Notes under the pieces: generated by a model
Told to the model about the DNA's origin: nothing
The model's input: only the letters and a program-made list of their open reading frames with translations
Database searches by the model: none
Translations under genes and position numbers: made by a program
NCBI GenBank assembly: GCA_965644295.1
Contig: CBFFRP010000211.1
Location: forward strand, 50,585 to 114,584
DNA: 64,000 nucleotides
From: Paraphysomonas bandaiensis
Taxonomy: Eukaryota; Chrysophyceae
Reading direction: 5' to 3'
In this document: positions 54,401-64,000 of the stretch, in pieces
Numbering within the stretch: position 1 is the first letter of the stretch
Layout of the letters: every line of letters begins with the position of its first letter

Positions 54401-56331
54401 GCCAACCAACTGGCCAACCCTCATCTCTACCAAGTGGTCAACCAACTGGCCAACCCACAAGTCAACCTAGTGGTCAGCCTTCTGGTCAACCAAGTGGATT
54501 ACCGACAGCCCAACCAACAAGTCAACCTTCTGGTCAACCTAGCGGACAACCGACAGCCCATCCTACCTTTGAATATCCTCTAGACATGCAATTCTCTGGT
54601 GGTGGAAATGACACTAGCCCCGTTGTATGGGAGGTGGATAGGCTCTCTTATGTCAACACTGTACACCCACTATATCTCACTGTCGATGTTTATCCTACTA
54701 ACTATGAGGTTTTTGCCAATCAGTATGCTACGATTACTGTCAATGGAGCAGTTATTGATTCTCATTGCTCTCCGGACGAGTCATGTGGTGATACATGGTA
54801 TATGTGTGTGGGTGAGTATGACATATCACATCTTGTGGAAGAACCACTAGGTGGATCAGTAGTTATTGAGGTATCAAGCACTGGTGTGAATTCAGGCCCA
54901 TGTAATCACAATGGCCATCCCTTATCTACTCAAATGTTTCTCCGCGAGGTGATGCCCACTGGGCAACCAACTGGTATTCCCAGCTCGATACCATCGGGTG
55001 AGCCATCCGGCATGCCATCCGGTGAACCTACTTCTACTCCTACTGGCCAACCAACAGGTCAACCAACAAGTTTACCTTCTGGGCAGCCTACTGGGCAGCC
55101 AACATCTGTACCATCAGGCCAGCCAACAAGTTTACCTTCTGGGCAGCCTACTGGGCAGCCTACTGCTCAACCTTCTGGACAGCCTACCGGAGAGCCTACT
55201 TCTACGCCTACTATTTCATCACCATTCTTTTTGCGCTCCTATCTCTCAGGAGATGATTCATCCCCTGGCGTGTGGCAAGTAGACAAGCTTGGCTACAGTA
55301 ATAACAATAATACCTTATATTTATCTGTTGATGTCATGCCAACAAATTTTGAACATAAAGCGTTCCAGTGGGCAACAGTTACAGTTAATGGCGAGGTTGT
55401 TGTTCCGTATTGTACTCCTGGAAAAGCTTGCAGTTCAAAATGGTTTTCTTGCTTACGTAATCTTGATGTGACAGAGTATTTGACACCTGCATACGGCGGA
55501 TCTGTGACTGTTGAAGTTAGTACTCATGGAGTTGAAAGTGGTCCTTGTGATTATGAAGGTTGCCCCTTGTATGCTCAGGTGACACTGACAGAGGAGATTC
55601 CTCACGACGATGAACCAGAAGAAATTTTGGTTTGGATTGTCGTGGGCTCTTGCGTTGGTTTCTGTCTTCTCGTTACTTGCATTGGTATTGCATATCAAAG
55701 AGATCAAACCAAGAAGAAATACGATGTCTCCACACAAAATGAAGAATATTCAGACTCTCTTCCTGTTTTCACCAGACCGAAGCCTGCTGCAGGAAAAAAA
55801 GGATCAACGCAGCTGAAAGTCTATCCCGATACGGTACTAGATTGCGTGACAGAAATTAGTAATTGAAATTTACTGTAGGAACCAAAGAATGTTTCTCCTC
55901 AAGTGGATAGTGAAATGCCAATGCAATCACTTGCTGTGATATCTGACGACGGGGGTGTATTTGCAAAGGAATCTACTGAACCTTCAGGTTTAGCTCCTAC
56001 AATGCAGCTGAAAAACTATCCCGATACGGTACTAGATTATGTAGCAGAAATTAATTATACTCAACCTTATTGCAGGAGCCAAAGAAGGCTTCTCTTCAAG
56101 TGGATAGTGAAATGCCAATGCAATCACTTGCTGTGAAATCTGACGATGGGGTTGTATTTGCAAAGGAATCTACTGAACCTTCAGGCTTAGCTCCTATGTT
56201 GCCGTTCACTTCAAATGTAAGGGATATTTATCATATATAACATAATCGTCTTACACCTTCTATAGGAAGTCTCCCAGTCCGATAAAAACGATTGTATGCT
56301 TATGGATGTCACCGATGGTGATGATATTTAG
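51433..56331 (+). CDS. PTGQPT-repeat type I membrane protein with five Cys modules
   Basis: Four exons: 51433-55845, 55879-56040, 56076-56216 and 56266-56331 (introns 33, 35 and 49 nt), giving 1593 residues. A signal peptide (about 1-26) precedes a [22 protein letters not shown] stalk (to about 305). Five modules of about 130 residues follow, near 306, 553, 800, 1047 and 1261, each separated by more stalk. Module features: GGND-S/T at the start, [15 protein letters not shown], a C-x-P-x-x-x-C-x(5-6)-C cluster, [13 protein letters not shown] and SGPC. Modules 2-4 are near-identical; 1 and 5 are diverged. One membrane helix (about 1397-1420) leads to a 170-residue tail carrying duplicated exons. 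The ATG at 51433 is the first one giving a signal peptide. I do not recognise the module family. Such PT-rich proteins are probably cell-wall or surface proteins. Confidence 0.85.
52815..55100 (+). repeat. 741-bp coding tandem repeat, three near-identical copies
   Basis: Each copy contains a stalk of PTGQPT units plus one Cys module. Identical landmarks fall exactly 741 bp apart (for example 53117, 53858 and 54599), with only scattered single-base differences such as CCC/CCT and GGT/GGC. A truncated fourth stalk follows at 55046-55100. Confidence 0.95.
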
Positions 56332-56635
56332 TTTTGTTTGCTTTTATTTTTGCTTAAATATATTGTACTGGTTACTATTGAAAGTCTTTTTCTTAGAGTG
56401 TCGACGATGTGTTGAAGTGTATTGAGTTGATATGGTATAGAACTAGGGGAATGATGTAGATTAGGATCAGTAGTAAAATTGAACGGTAAATCTAGTACTG
56501 GTTACCGATTCGTATTATTTCACAATCACACGAGCGTAAATCATTACTTGTAGCTGAGTTGCAGCAAACAAAAGTAAAAAATGTATCAGCAAATAATGTA
56601 ATTTCGTAGAAAATAGAAGTAGTGAATGTCTGAAT
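56332..56635. other. 3' flank of the PTGQPT gene
   Basis: Thymine-rich sequence after the stop, likely 3' UTR. No other feature is seen. Confidence 0.4.
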
Positions 56636-57015
56636 ATTAGCAATAGGCGTGTAAGAGTCAGAAGTAATGTAGCAAAACAATTTAACTAACGCTAGCGCTC
56701 AACTCTGATACACTACTATTTGGCGCTACGAAATCTGCTTGTGCGTCACCGCAAGCACCAAGGTTCAATCAATCAATTCCGCTCTCTGTCCTTAAGGTGA
56801 ACAGCCCGAATGCTTGACTTCACCAGGCAGATCAATACCCCAGATGCCTTTGAAGTGGGTCCATTCCCAGATGTCGGTTTACTGTTTACTCATCAGGCCC
56901 TAAGACGACTACACAAGGACTAGGCTGTAGGCTATGAGTGGGCAAAATTATCTGTTGACTATATATTATTGCGTAAGTTTACCGGAAAGTATCTCCGGTA
57001 ATATCTGCGCTGAAC
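56636..57015 (+). repeat. Solo arm of the long-inverted-repeat family
   Basis: It starts ATTAGCAATAGGCGTGTAAG and runs in the orientation of the left arm at 37190-37680. Shared blocks are GGCGCTACGAAATCTGCTTG, GGTGAACAGCCCGAATGCTT and the CCGGA..TCTCCGG block near its end. Confidence 0.8.
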
Positions 57016-57104
57016 TAACTTGCAAAAGTATTTAGATATTTCAACTCTTCGTTTCTTATGCCAATGACCTGACTTCAGCAATTTCATTGCACAGTAGACA
57101 CCTG

Positions 57105-57350
57105 CGTAATGCAGATTTAAGCCTTTAGTAATAGTAAGAAGAATATTAGAGTGTAAAGTGATGGACATAGTACTGTAAAAAAGAGTGCATAATAATGCAT
57201 AGTGCAGAACATAACTATCACACACAACGGAACAGTTAGAAGTATAACTGACAATGACGATCATTATGATGACGATCAAGTATCTTCAATAGATACAATC
57301 ATCAATTCAGTTCATGATATATTTCATTGAACATCATAACTCACACATGC
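57105..57350 (+). repeat. Dispersed repeat family 2, copy b
   Basis: Same family and orientation as 40985-41225. Shared blocks are TAACTATCACACACAACGGA and GATACAATCATCAATTCAGT. It lies about 90 bp after a long-inverted-repeat arm, much as copy a follows the arm at 40725-40887. Confidence 0.8.
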
Positions 57351-57848
57351 TATCTTGTATTAAGATGTAAGATGAATCCTAATATGCGTCAATTTCTTCT
57401 TTCTTCGATTTCAATATCAAATTATAGGATTTAGAAATGCAAGCTATTTACATCAATATAATAAACAGACATCCTCTAACGAAGTAAAAGTCATGTTCGT
57501 AAAATAATATTTACATATGCCGATCTGTATGGTATATCCGTTGCTTCTATAAGAAAGCCGAGGAGGAGGAAATGGTTTAGTATTTTGTAACTTTGTTTTC
57601 GAATAGTCATTGCGACTTTATTATTATTTACCATATCTACGTGCGAGCAAGGTGTCTACCATTCATGTTCACAACAACTGTCAGTGCCACTAGTCGTCAC
57701 CGCCTGGAACAACAATTTCCATGTACTTATATCTTCTCTTTGCTAACAATTAGTCCGGGAAACCAGACGAATACTTAATTCAAAAACGCAAAAAACGATC
57801 GATAACTCTTCCACATGCAACGAGCCATAGCAGGCCTGTCAAGGGTCT

Positions 57849-60272
57849 CTAGATGTCATTTGACATTTCTCGCTGCTGCTGCTTGTACAACTCAATATGC
57901 TGTGCACTAGGCTTGTAGCCCGTGAATGAGCGCATCGGTTGATGATACAATTCAATATGCGCACGCGATGGAACAAAGCCATTGAAAGACGTACGACGCA
58001 CAACTCCATCGTCATCTCCGCGTGCAGCTTCCTCGTCTGATAGAATAGAACTCAATTTCCGAGAAATTTCCTGATAGGTCGGAACATTTTGATAGTTTCC
58101 TCCACTTGTGATGAAAAGGTCAGAAGTAGGAAATGCGTCTCCCTGTTCATCAATTACACGCCACACTGCTTCAATACCTTCGTCTATAATATCGAGGCGC
58201 TCAAGAACTTGGTCAATCATATTCCCACTGATCGGTTTGTCCATAGCACCTAGATTTACGCTCACCATCTTCTCTTCGTCCTTCGGCACCAAGGCATTTC
58301 GGACCTCCTCTTCACCCTCTCCCTTTTCATCGCCTGCGGCCTTCTTAGCCTTGTAGAGGAGGGCACGAGTTGCTTTCATTTCGTCCACCATACGAGAAAA
58401 GAACCGGGAAGTTTGGGTGCGAGCTTGCTGGGCCAATCCTTCCGGTGAGGCTCGACGAGCCTCTTCCATTAATGCCCAGTTCTCTGGTTCAGAGATAACG
58501 TTGCTTCCTGTCAAATTTGCCTGTAGAATACGCAATTTCAGTGCAAAGGATGAAGCCAATACGGTGTATGCATGATATCAGCACGACAACACAGAACATC
58601 AGACTGCCAACTATACCTGCGAATCTGAGCGCTCAACATCCTTAGTGGCATCCTTGGAGTGCTCCAACCACCTTGGCCCAAGTTTGCTGATACAGACGAG
58701 TCCAATTGGTGCTGTCAATAGAATCGATATGACTGCAGTTACCAGAATCTCTTTGCCCCATTGCTCCCATTTATCAAAGTCTGGGTCATCATGATCCATC
58801 TTATCTCTGATCAGATCAAGTGGCACACTTCCCAAAGCAGCCTGAACAGTGGCTTTAGGAATCCAACTCAGACCGATAAAAGATCGCTCCTGTTATTTCA
58901 AAATTTAGGAGCACAAAATGGAGATAGTTTCATTCACGCAGCACAACATGAAAATTCATAACCCACAGGGAGGGACTCAGCACACCTTGAAGTTAAAGTC
59001 TTTTCCTCCAGTAACTAAGAAAGCAATCGGAACACGCACACACATACCAATGGCCACAGCCAACACAGCCTTCGGAATTACATTCAACTCCAGTTCACGG
59101 AAGTCCACAGATGCACCTACACATCAAGCAATTACAATAACAATAAGAGTAATATAGTGAATCTCACCGATAACTCCAAACAGGAGAGGCTGCGCTATCA
59201 AACCCCATATCTTTGCAATATGATGCTCTACTTCGTGGTGATGAGAGTTACTTGGACCAGTGGAAAGCGCGCCACACCATCCATTCTGCCAGCACATAGA
59301 GGCAAAAATGCCAGTCATTAAACCAGCCATCGCACCGCCGCCATTATAGTGCAACATGGTTGCCCCGAACATGAAGAACAGACCGATGAGAATTGTAATA
59401 GCCGATCGTTTCCATTTACTGTTCCATATCGCAGTACATCCGGCGATGTACCCACCTATATAAATAGCACAATTTCAAATTTAAATGATAGGCACACAGA
59501 AGTCTTCGTTACCAATATATCCACACAGAGATCCTCCAATGAGATTAATGGGGCCATGCATGCCTCCAAGAATGGGGTCGTCTCCCCCTTTAACGGCTAA
59601 GCCAATACACATTGCAAAACCACTAATAGCCACAACGTCATCAAAAGAGGCTGCAGCCACTACAAGTGAAGGGAGACCTTTGGCAACACCGTACCCCCGC
59701 TTATGAAGGTCGAACATACCGCTTACAACGACAGCAGGTGACACGGCAGCTAATACAAAGCCACATGACAAAGCTAGAGCGAAGGGCATATTAAACAGGA
59801 GTACAGCCATTCCGCAAATAGTAAATGCCTCACAAACTCCAGGACATACAGTTAATCTCGCGGCAATAAGGCCCTGCTTCTTTATCATTGGTATATCAAG
59901 CTCGAGGCCAGATCGCATCAATATTAACGACAAACCGAATGCACGAAACTGAGCACTCCATGATTCAGGTAGGCCTTGCATGGGATCGCCAGGAAGATTT
60001 CTCAATACAATACCAGCAACAAGCATGCCCAATAGAGCAGGGATACCCACTTTCTCCATACTTCTACCGGCCAAATACGATGCAAGCCACAGTAAAATAG
60101 TCGCCCACATCGGACCATTGGGTAACATAAAATCAAATCCAAGAGCGAATGAAAACATTCCAAACGCTATTAAAAACATAACAAGATTACCCAACATAGT
60201 CAAATCCTTCGTCTCTTGTGTGCCACTCGATTCATTTCGAAGGCCACAGAGAGATAACAAGTAGAGCAACAT
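57849..60272 (-). CDS. Cation/proton antiporter, NHA/SLC9B type (CPA2)
   Basis: Six exons: 60272-59513, 59455-59168, 59116-59048, 59014-58986, 58889-58617 and 58520-57849, giving 696 residues. Exon 4 is only 29 nt. Family landmarks: KVGIPALLGMLVAGIVLRNL, LRSGLELDI-like LMRSGLELD, VSPAVVV, and AAASFDDVVAISGFA. Its paired Asp corresponds to the ion-binding DD of electrogenic NHA antiporters. The last membrane part reads ERSFIGLSWIPKATVQAALG. About ten or more helices are followed by a 235-residue soluble tail with a duplicated PS-x-x-HIELY motif. The family exchanges Na+/Li+/K+ for H+ at plasma, endosomal or mitochondrial membranes. The start is the first ATG after an alternative TTG; an upstream exon cannot be excluded. 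Confidence 0.88.
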
Positions 60273-60606
60273 TAATAACACTATCAATAGGAATTAACTA
60301 TAAATGATACAGTGTCAAAGTTATATTGATGAGAATTGTGATCCATGTTGCGAGGAGCGTATAAAACACTCGACTACTGCTACAGTACTTGCAGTAGCTA
60401 AGTGAGGATCCGATCTGCTGCTGGTGTTGATTATATGGAAAGATTTTCAGCTATATTCTGTTGAGTAAAAATGAATGGCGGGGAAAAGCACTAAACTACA
60501 GTACATACGCTATGTAGGATAGAATACAACAAAAATATGCCTCATTCTAGAGCTGGAATTCTTGAAGATTTATTGAACTTGCATTTTACAATAGGAATTA
60601 CAAGTA

Positions 60607-60707
60607 CAGTCAGTTCTCGATATCGTCAATGAGGTATGGTAAAAATGTCCGTTATTGGAAATTGTAACCCTATGGTACAATCCATTGACGATATCGAGAA
60701 CTGACTG
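60607..60707. mobile_element. 101-bp pogo/Tigger-type MITE flanked by TA
   Basis: Terminal inverted repeats of about 25 bp are perfect: the left begins CAGTCAGTTCTCGATATCG and the right is its exact reverse complement. The element sits between TA at 60605-60606 and TA at 60708-60709. CAGTC...CTCGATA termini and TA targets are typical of pogo/Tigger members of Tc1/mariner. It has no coding capacity. Confidence 0.88.
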
Positions 60708-60709
60708 TA

Positions 60710-62251
60710 CAGCAGTACAAGTAGTGTACTCAGATATATGATATATTTGTACTGGTACACCATCGTACAGTACTAACATCTCTCACATCTCACTCAACCG
60801 TAGCTAGGATTCGTATCGGATATCTTGCCCAAAAAATCTGTTAGAAGAGAAGTTTATTCGCTTTTATTGGCTGCAATTTTGGATTAAAAGTATTCATACT
60901 ATCGAGTATAATAATATATTACTACTACGTATATATTTAGTATACCAGACTTATCGGCGTAACCTTGTGGACCAACTATGGAAGGCTTCCTAATCAGAGC
61001 CTTCACGAAAAACGGTAAATGTGTGAAGGGTGGTGGTAAGACTGTTATAGTGGAGGGTATAGCAAACAAATTTCCAGGCGTATCCTTCGCGACAGGCGTG
61101 CACTAGAATTGTGTAATTGCGTTGGTATAACACAATCTTATTGCCAGATAATTCTAGAACGGGCTCATGGAGCTAGTCGTACAACCGGCACCGCAGTTGG
61201 AGCAGCTTTTCTAGGCAACAGTACCACAGTTTTCAAAATTTAGAAAACATTGATTTAAATTAAGTCTAGGGATCGTTTGACAATAACAAATGTAGTTAGA
61301 TGTGAAGAGAATCTTCTCATGCGGAAGTAGTTGACTTTTGGTAGGAAGTTTATACTTCTCGTTCGCTATTTCTACAACTCTCTGAAAACATTACTCTCTC
61401 ATGGCAATTAAATTAACAAATATTATGGTAAAAATCAAAGATTTATTTGTTGTACTACTAAAATGTTATATCTTATATCTACTTTCCACCAACAAAGCCT
61501 GGTAAATTTTATATGCATGGCTCCTAAAAGACATACAGCACCGTACTGCCATAATGTTGAGTGTTTAATTCAATCGTATATAATATAGAATATATAGTAG
61601 AGATAGAAGATCAATATCCTGATTCACCAAGACCTTGTAAGCAACTATTAGAATTCAGCTTAATACATGATTGTATCTGTGAGTTATAATGTTCAATGAA
61701 ATATACCATGAACTGAATTAGAGAGAGTATCTGTCGAAGATACGTGATCGTCATCATAACGTCGTCATCATTCCGTTGTGCATGATAGCTATATGTTCTA
61801 TATTGTTATTCATAATTTTTCACTCTATCGTGTTCATTACTTACACTCTAATAATCACAACATTGTTTTACTATTATAAAGATCAATTCTTTATTGCAAC
61901 TAAGGACTAAGGGAATTTGATATTAATATTCTTTCTTAAGTAGACTTGAACTGCAACGCTCAGATAGAGCTATTTAAAATACAATAAAGTTCATTAAAGT
62001 TTCTGGCTCTGATATGTGTTATGAGTGTGGAAATATTACTTACTGTGTATCCAACCTACACTACAGCATAAAATGTTGCTTGCTTGTGTAATTTTAAACT
62101 ACAGAACATCGTTTCTCTAATTTGGAAATAACAAACAATATTGCTCAACTGGACGCAAACTTTATTCTGTTAGTTATGAAATACACCTCGCGAAAAGGGC
62201 ACATCTTCATATGAGACGAAACATGCTTTATAGAGGAAGCTGGTGTCGTGC
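60710..62251. other. Gene-poor intergenic region
   Basis: No gene is supportable. A short protein-like stretch near 60979-61107 (MEGFLIRAFTKNGK... to a TAG) is unassigned and may be repeat debris. The rest is AT-rich apart from dispersed repeat copy c. Confidence 0.4.
61685..61870 (-). repeat. Dispersed repeat family 2, copy c (diverged)
   Basis: In reverse orientation it matches copies a and b: ATGTTCAATGAAATATACCAT and the block ending in ACTCTAATAATCACAAC pair with their complements there. It is more degraded than the other two. Confidence 0.7.
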
Positions 62252-63881
62252 TTATACTCGGCAAACATATGAAGATGATAGTGTCACATATCTCACCCAT
62301 CGGTAAGGATTGTACGACTTATGGGTCTCAGATATACGCAGATATTTCACCTGCAGGTTAGATACATTGTACATCGGGATCTCAAAAGTCATCGCTACTG
62401 GCCCTATTTCACGTTTATGATTAGCATTGACAGGCTGGTCAAGTGTCAATTTCGCCCTCATTGACAACTCTGAGCCTCCAACAAACTTCTTTATGGTCCA
62501 CTGGACACGTTTACTTCCTGGAATATACTCCACCGTGCTACCAGGGATATTCGTTGACATTTCAAAGGTCACACTACCACACACCAATCATAAAAGATAG
62601 CATAAAGGCGTTTGAATGGAAAAAAATACGATATATACGAGCATATCGTGAACGAAATGTAGAATAAAATATCATATATACACAATACATGACCTGACAT
62701 CAGTCATACTCACCTTGCGGTGCACCGAGGCACCGGTAAGTTCACGACGACGTTCGAGCCGTGGTTACCTTCCGGAATCTCGCATCGAATCATGCATAGA
62801 ACTTCAAGTTTATACGGCCCAGACTCCTCAATTGTCGGAGATATGCGGAACGGAGACATGAAATCTCCCGTTATACGATAATTTAGAACGGTAAACTCTC
62901 CATCTAAATATGCAACCATTAGGAAAGCAATACATACAATACAGAAACTCAAATATATACAATAACAAACTGACAAATTCATACCAGGAGGCGTGAAATG
63001 GAGAGTTCGTTGTGATTCAAATTCATCCAGTCTTACACACTCGTGAAAGTTACAGTCATCAAGTATCACAGACCCATACTGCGAAGTGCCTTTTCCGATT
63101 GCAAGATCTTCATTTAGCGCCAACCTCAGCTCCGGATTGCCAGACAGAAAGGACTTCATTTGTATGGCCCCATCAATAGACGAGTTGACGACATAGCCAT
63201 TGGCATTGAATAAAACCGTGATCTTTTCAACAATGTCGACATATATTTCATTCTTGGATTTCGACGACCGGTTGGCAAGGGCAACCGGAAGATTAGAAGC
63301 ACTGGATGGCTTTGACTTTCCTGTCCCCATAGATTGCATTAAATTCAACGAAACTGTCTGAGGTTTGATAATAACAGCATCATTGTGAACAAAGTTCTTC
63401 AGAGATTCCGTTTGGGTGCTTTGTGGATACCCAAAGTCGAGCATTTCATCCAGTAGCTCATATATAAGGGAAAAATTCCGACGAATAGATTCTTCGGTCA
63501 AAATTCCGCAATAGTCTTTTATCACCTTTGCTATCCTATTCAATAACTCCACAGTTGTTGCCGGCGAAACATTTAACCTGAAATAATAACTGACATCGCT
63601 AGACAATATAAATATCCTGTGCAACCTGGTCGTGCATGCCAGAAGCAAACTGCTCCGCCGAATATATATATAATTGACTCCATCAAGGTGAAAGATCGGA
63701 GGTGCGTCACCCTTATCCCAAAACTTCACCTGTTTATGCGTTACAAATACACTGTATTGGGATAGCAGCATACCTTCCTGAAGAAATCTTCGTGCATAGT
63801 CGGGTGCTCATCACCACGAAAATCTTTACTAATTATGCAGTCTCCCCTGGGAGACAACACAAAGAACTGAGATATCGTCAT
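62252..63881 (-). CDS. AP4M1: AP-4 complex mu subunit (medium adaptin)
   Basis: Five exons: 63881-63774, 63729-63626, 63577-62985, 62903-62714 and 62573-62252, giving 438 residues, close to known AP-4 mu. The N-terminal longin part opens MTISQFFVLSPRGDCI. APPIFHLDGVNYIYIRR, then NVSPATTVELLNRIAKVIKDY and NFSLIYELLDEMLDFGYPQ are the characteristic AP-4 mu segments. The C-terminal mu-homology domain ends YRWVRYVTLSSSYVCRV, as the family does. AP-4 (epsilon, beta4, mu4, sigma4) sorts cargo at the trans-Golgi independently of clathrin; mu recognises tyrosine-type signals. The DGVNY/FGYPQ wording favours AP-4 over AP-1, AP-2 or AP-3. Confidence 0.93.
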
Positions 63882-63956
63882 TACAGACCACTAATTAACC
63901 AAAGTAATCTAGCGCAACGAGTATTTAGAGTGCCACAGTGTATCATAGAGAGGTGT

Positions 63957-64000
63957 GTATGTATGTATGTATGTATGTATGTATGTATGTATGTATGTAT
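63957..64000. repeat. (GTAT)n microsatellite at the window edge
   Basis: A perfect GTAT run continues to the last base and is truncated by it. It is the same tetranucleotide class as the TACA run at 24.5 kb. Confidence 0.97.

Noticed and set aside
51467-55282. Many overlapping ORFs in other frames of the PTGQPT gene
   Set aside because: They are shadows of the tandem repeats. The main frame has the signal peptide, conserved Cys modules and membrane anchor.
60979-61107. Short plus-strand frame beginning MEGFLIRAFTKNGK
   Set aside because: Only about 40 codons before a stop, with further frame breaks downstream. No family recognised; probably repeat debris.
1-64000. Bacterial or viral origin of the window
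   Set aside because: Spliceosomal introns, mitochondrial presequence, AP-4, snoRNP and Hook genes make it eukaryotic nuclear DNA; no viral hallmark genes were seen.

Overview
The window is nuclear DNA from a microbial eukaryote, most probably a stramenopile (heterokont) alga or relative. This placement is an inference. It rests on three things: genes split by many very short GT-AG introns (about 29-150 nt); secreted or surface proteins built from PTGQPT/PTGQPS tandem repeats, which are common in stramenopiles; and a purely eukaryotic gene set (mitochondrial Hsp70, NOP58, AP-4 mu, a Hook-like protein, a DDX6/Dhh1 helicase). The standard code fits: TAA, TAG and TGA all act as stops. I found no operons, CRISPR arrays, tRNA or rRNA genes.

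Layout. 1-7 kb: a COPI-associated membrane protein with EF-hands (-), a triose/sugar-phosphate transporter (+) and a lipase-maturation-factor-like ER membrane protein (-). 7.3-22 kb: a 14.6-kb single-exon gene for a 4872-residue surface protein with LRRs, two minisatellite-encoded Pro/Ser/Thr stalks, an REJ-like ectodomain, EGF-like cysteines and several membrane helices, loosely like polycystin-1. 23-28 kb: an isochorismatase-family hydrolase (-) and a 23-exon Hook-like protein (+). 29-36 kb: a membrane-anchored GDPD-like protein, an unknown MGACES protein that may be acylated, and a DDX6/Dhh1 helicase. 36-41 kb: a gene-poor, transposon-rich stretch. 41.6-46 kb: NOP58 (-) and mitochondrial Hsp70 (+). 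47.5-56.3 kb: an unknown coiled-coil protein (-) and a PTGQPT-repeat type I membrane protein (+). 57.8-64 kb: an NHA/SLC9B cation/proton antiporter (-) and the AP-4 mu subunit (-).

Five gene pairs are head-to-head, with ATG-to-ATG gaps of only about 425-515 bp. Tail-to-tail gaps are longer and hold repeats or nothing recognisable. Exon models were built by hand from splice consensus, reading frame and family similarity. Nearly every junction preserves phase, but none is backed by transcript data.

The most unusual content is in the two repeat-built surface proteins. Their coding repeats show higher-order structure and near-identical long copies, which points to recent in-frame amplification. 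Mobile DNA includes a decayed hAT transposase, a 139-bp hAT-type MITE with a near-perfect 8-bp target duplication, a 101-bp pogo/Tigger-type MITE flanked by TA, and a dispersed long-inverted-repeat family with five partial copies.
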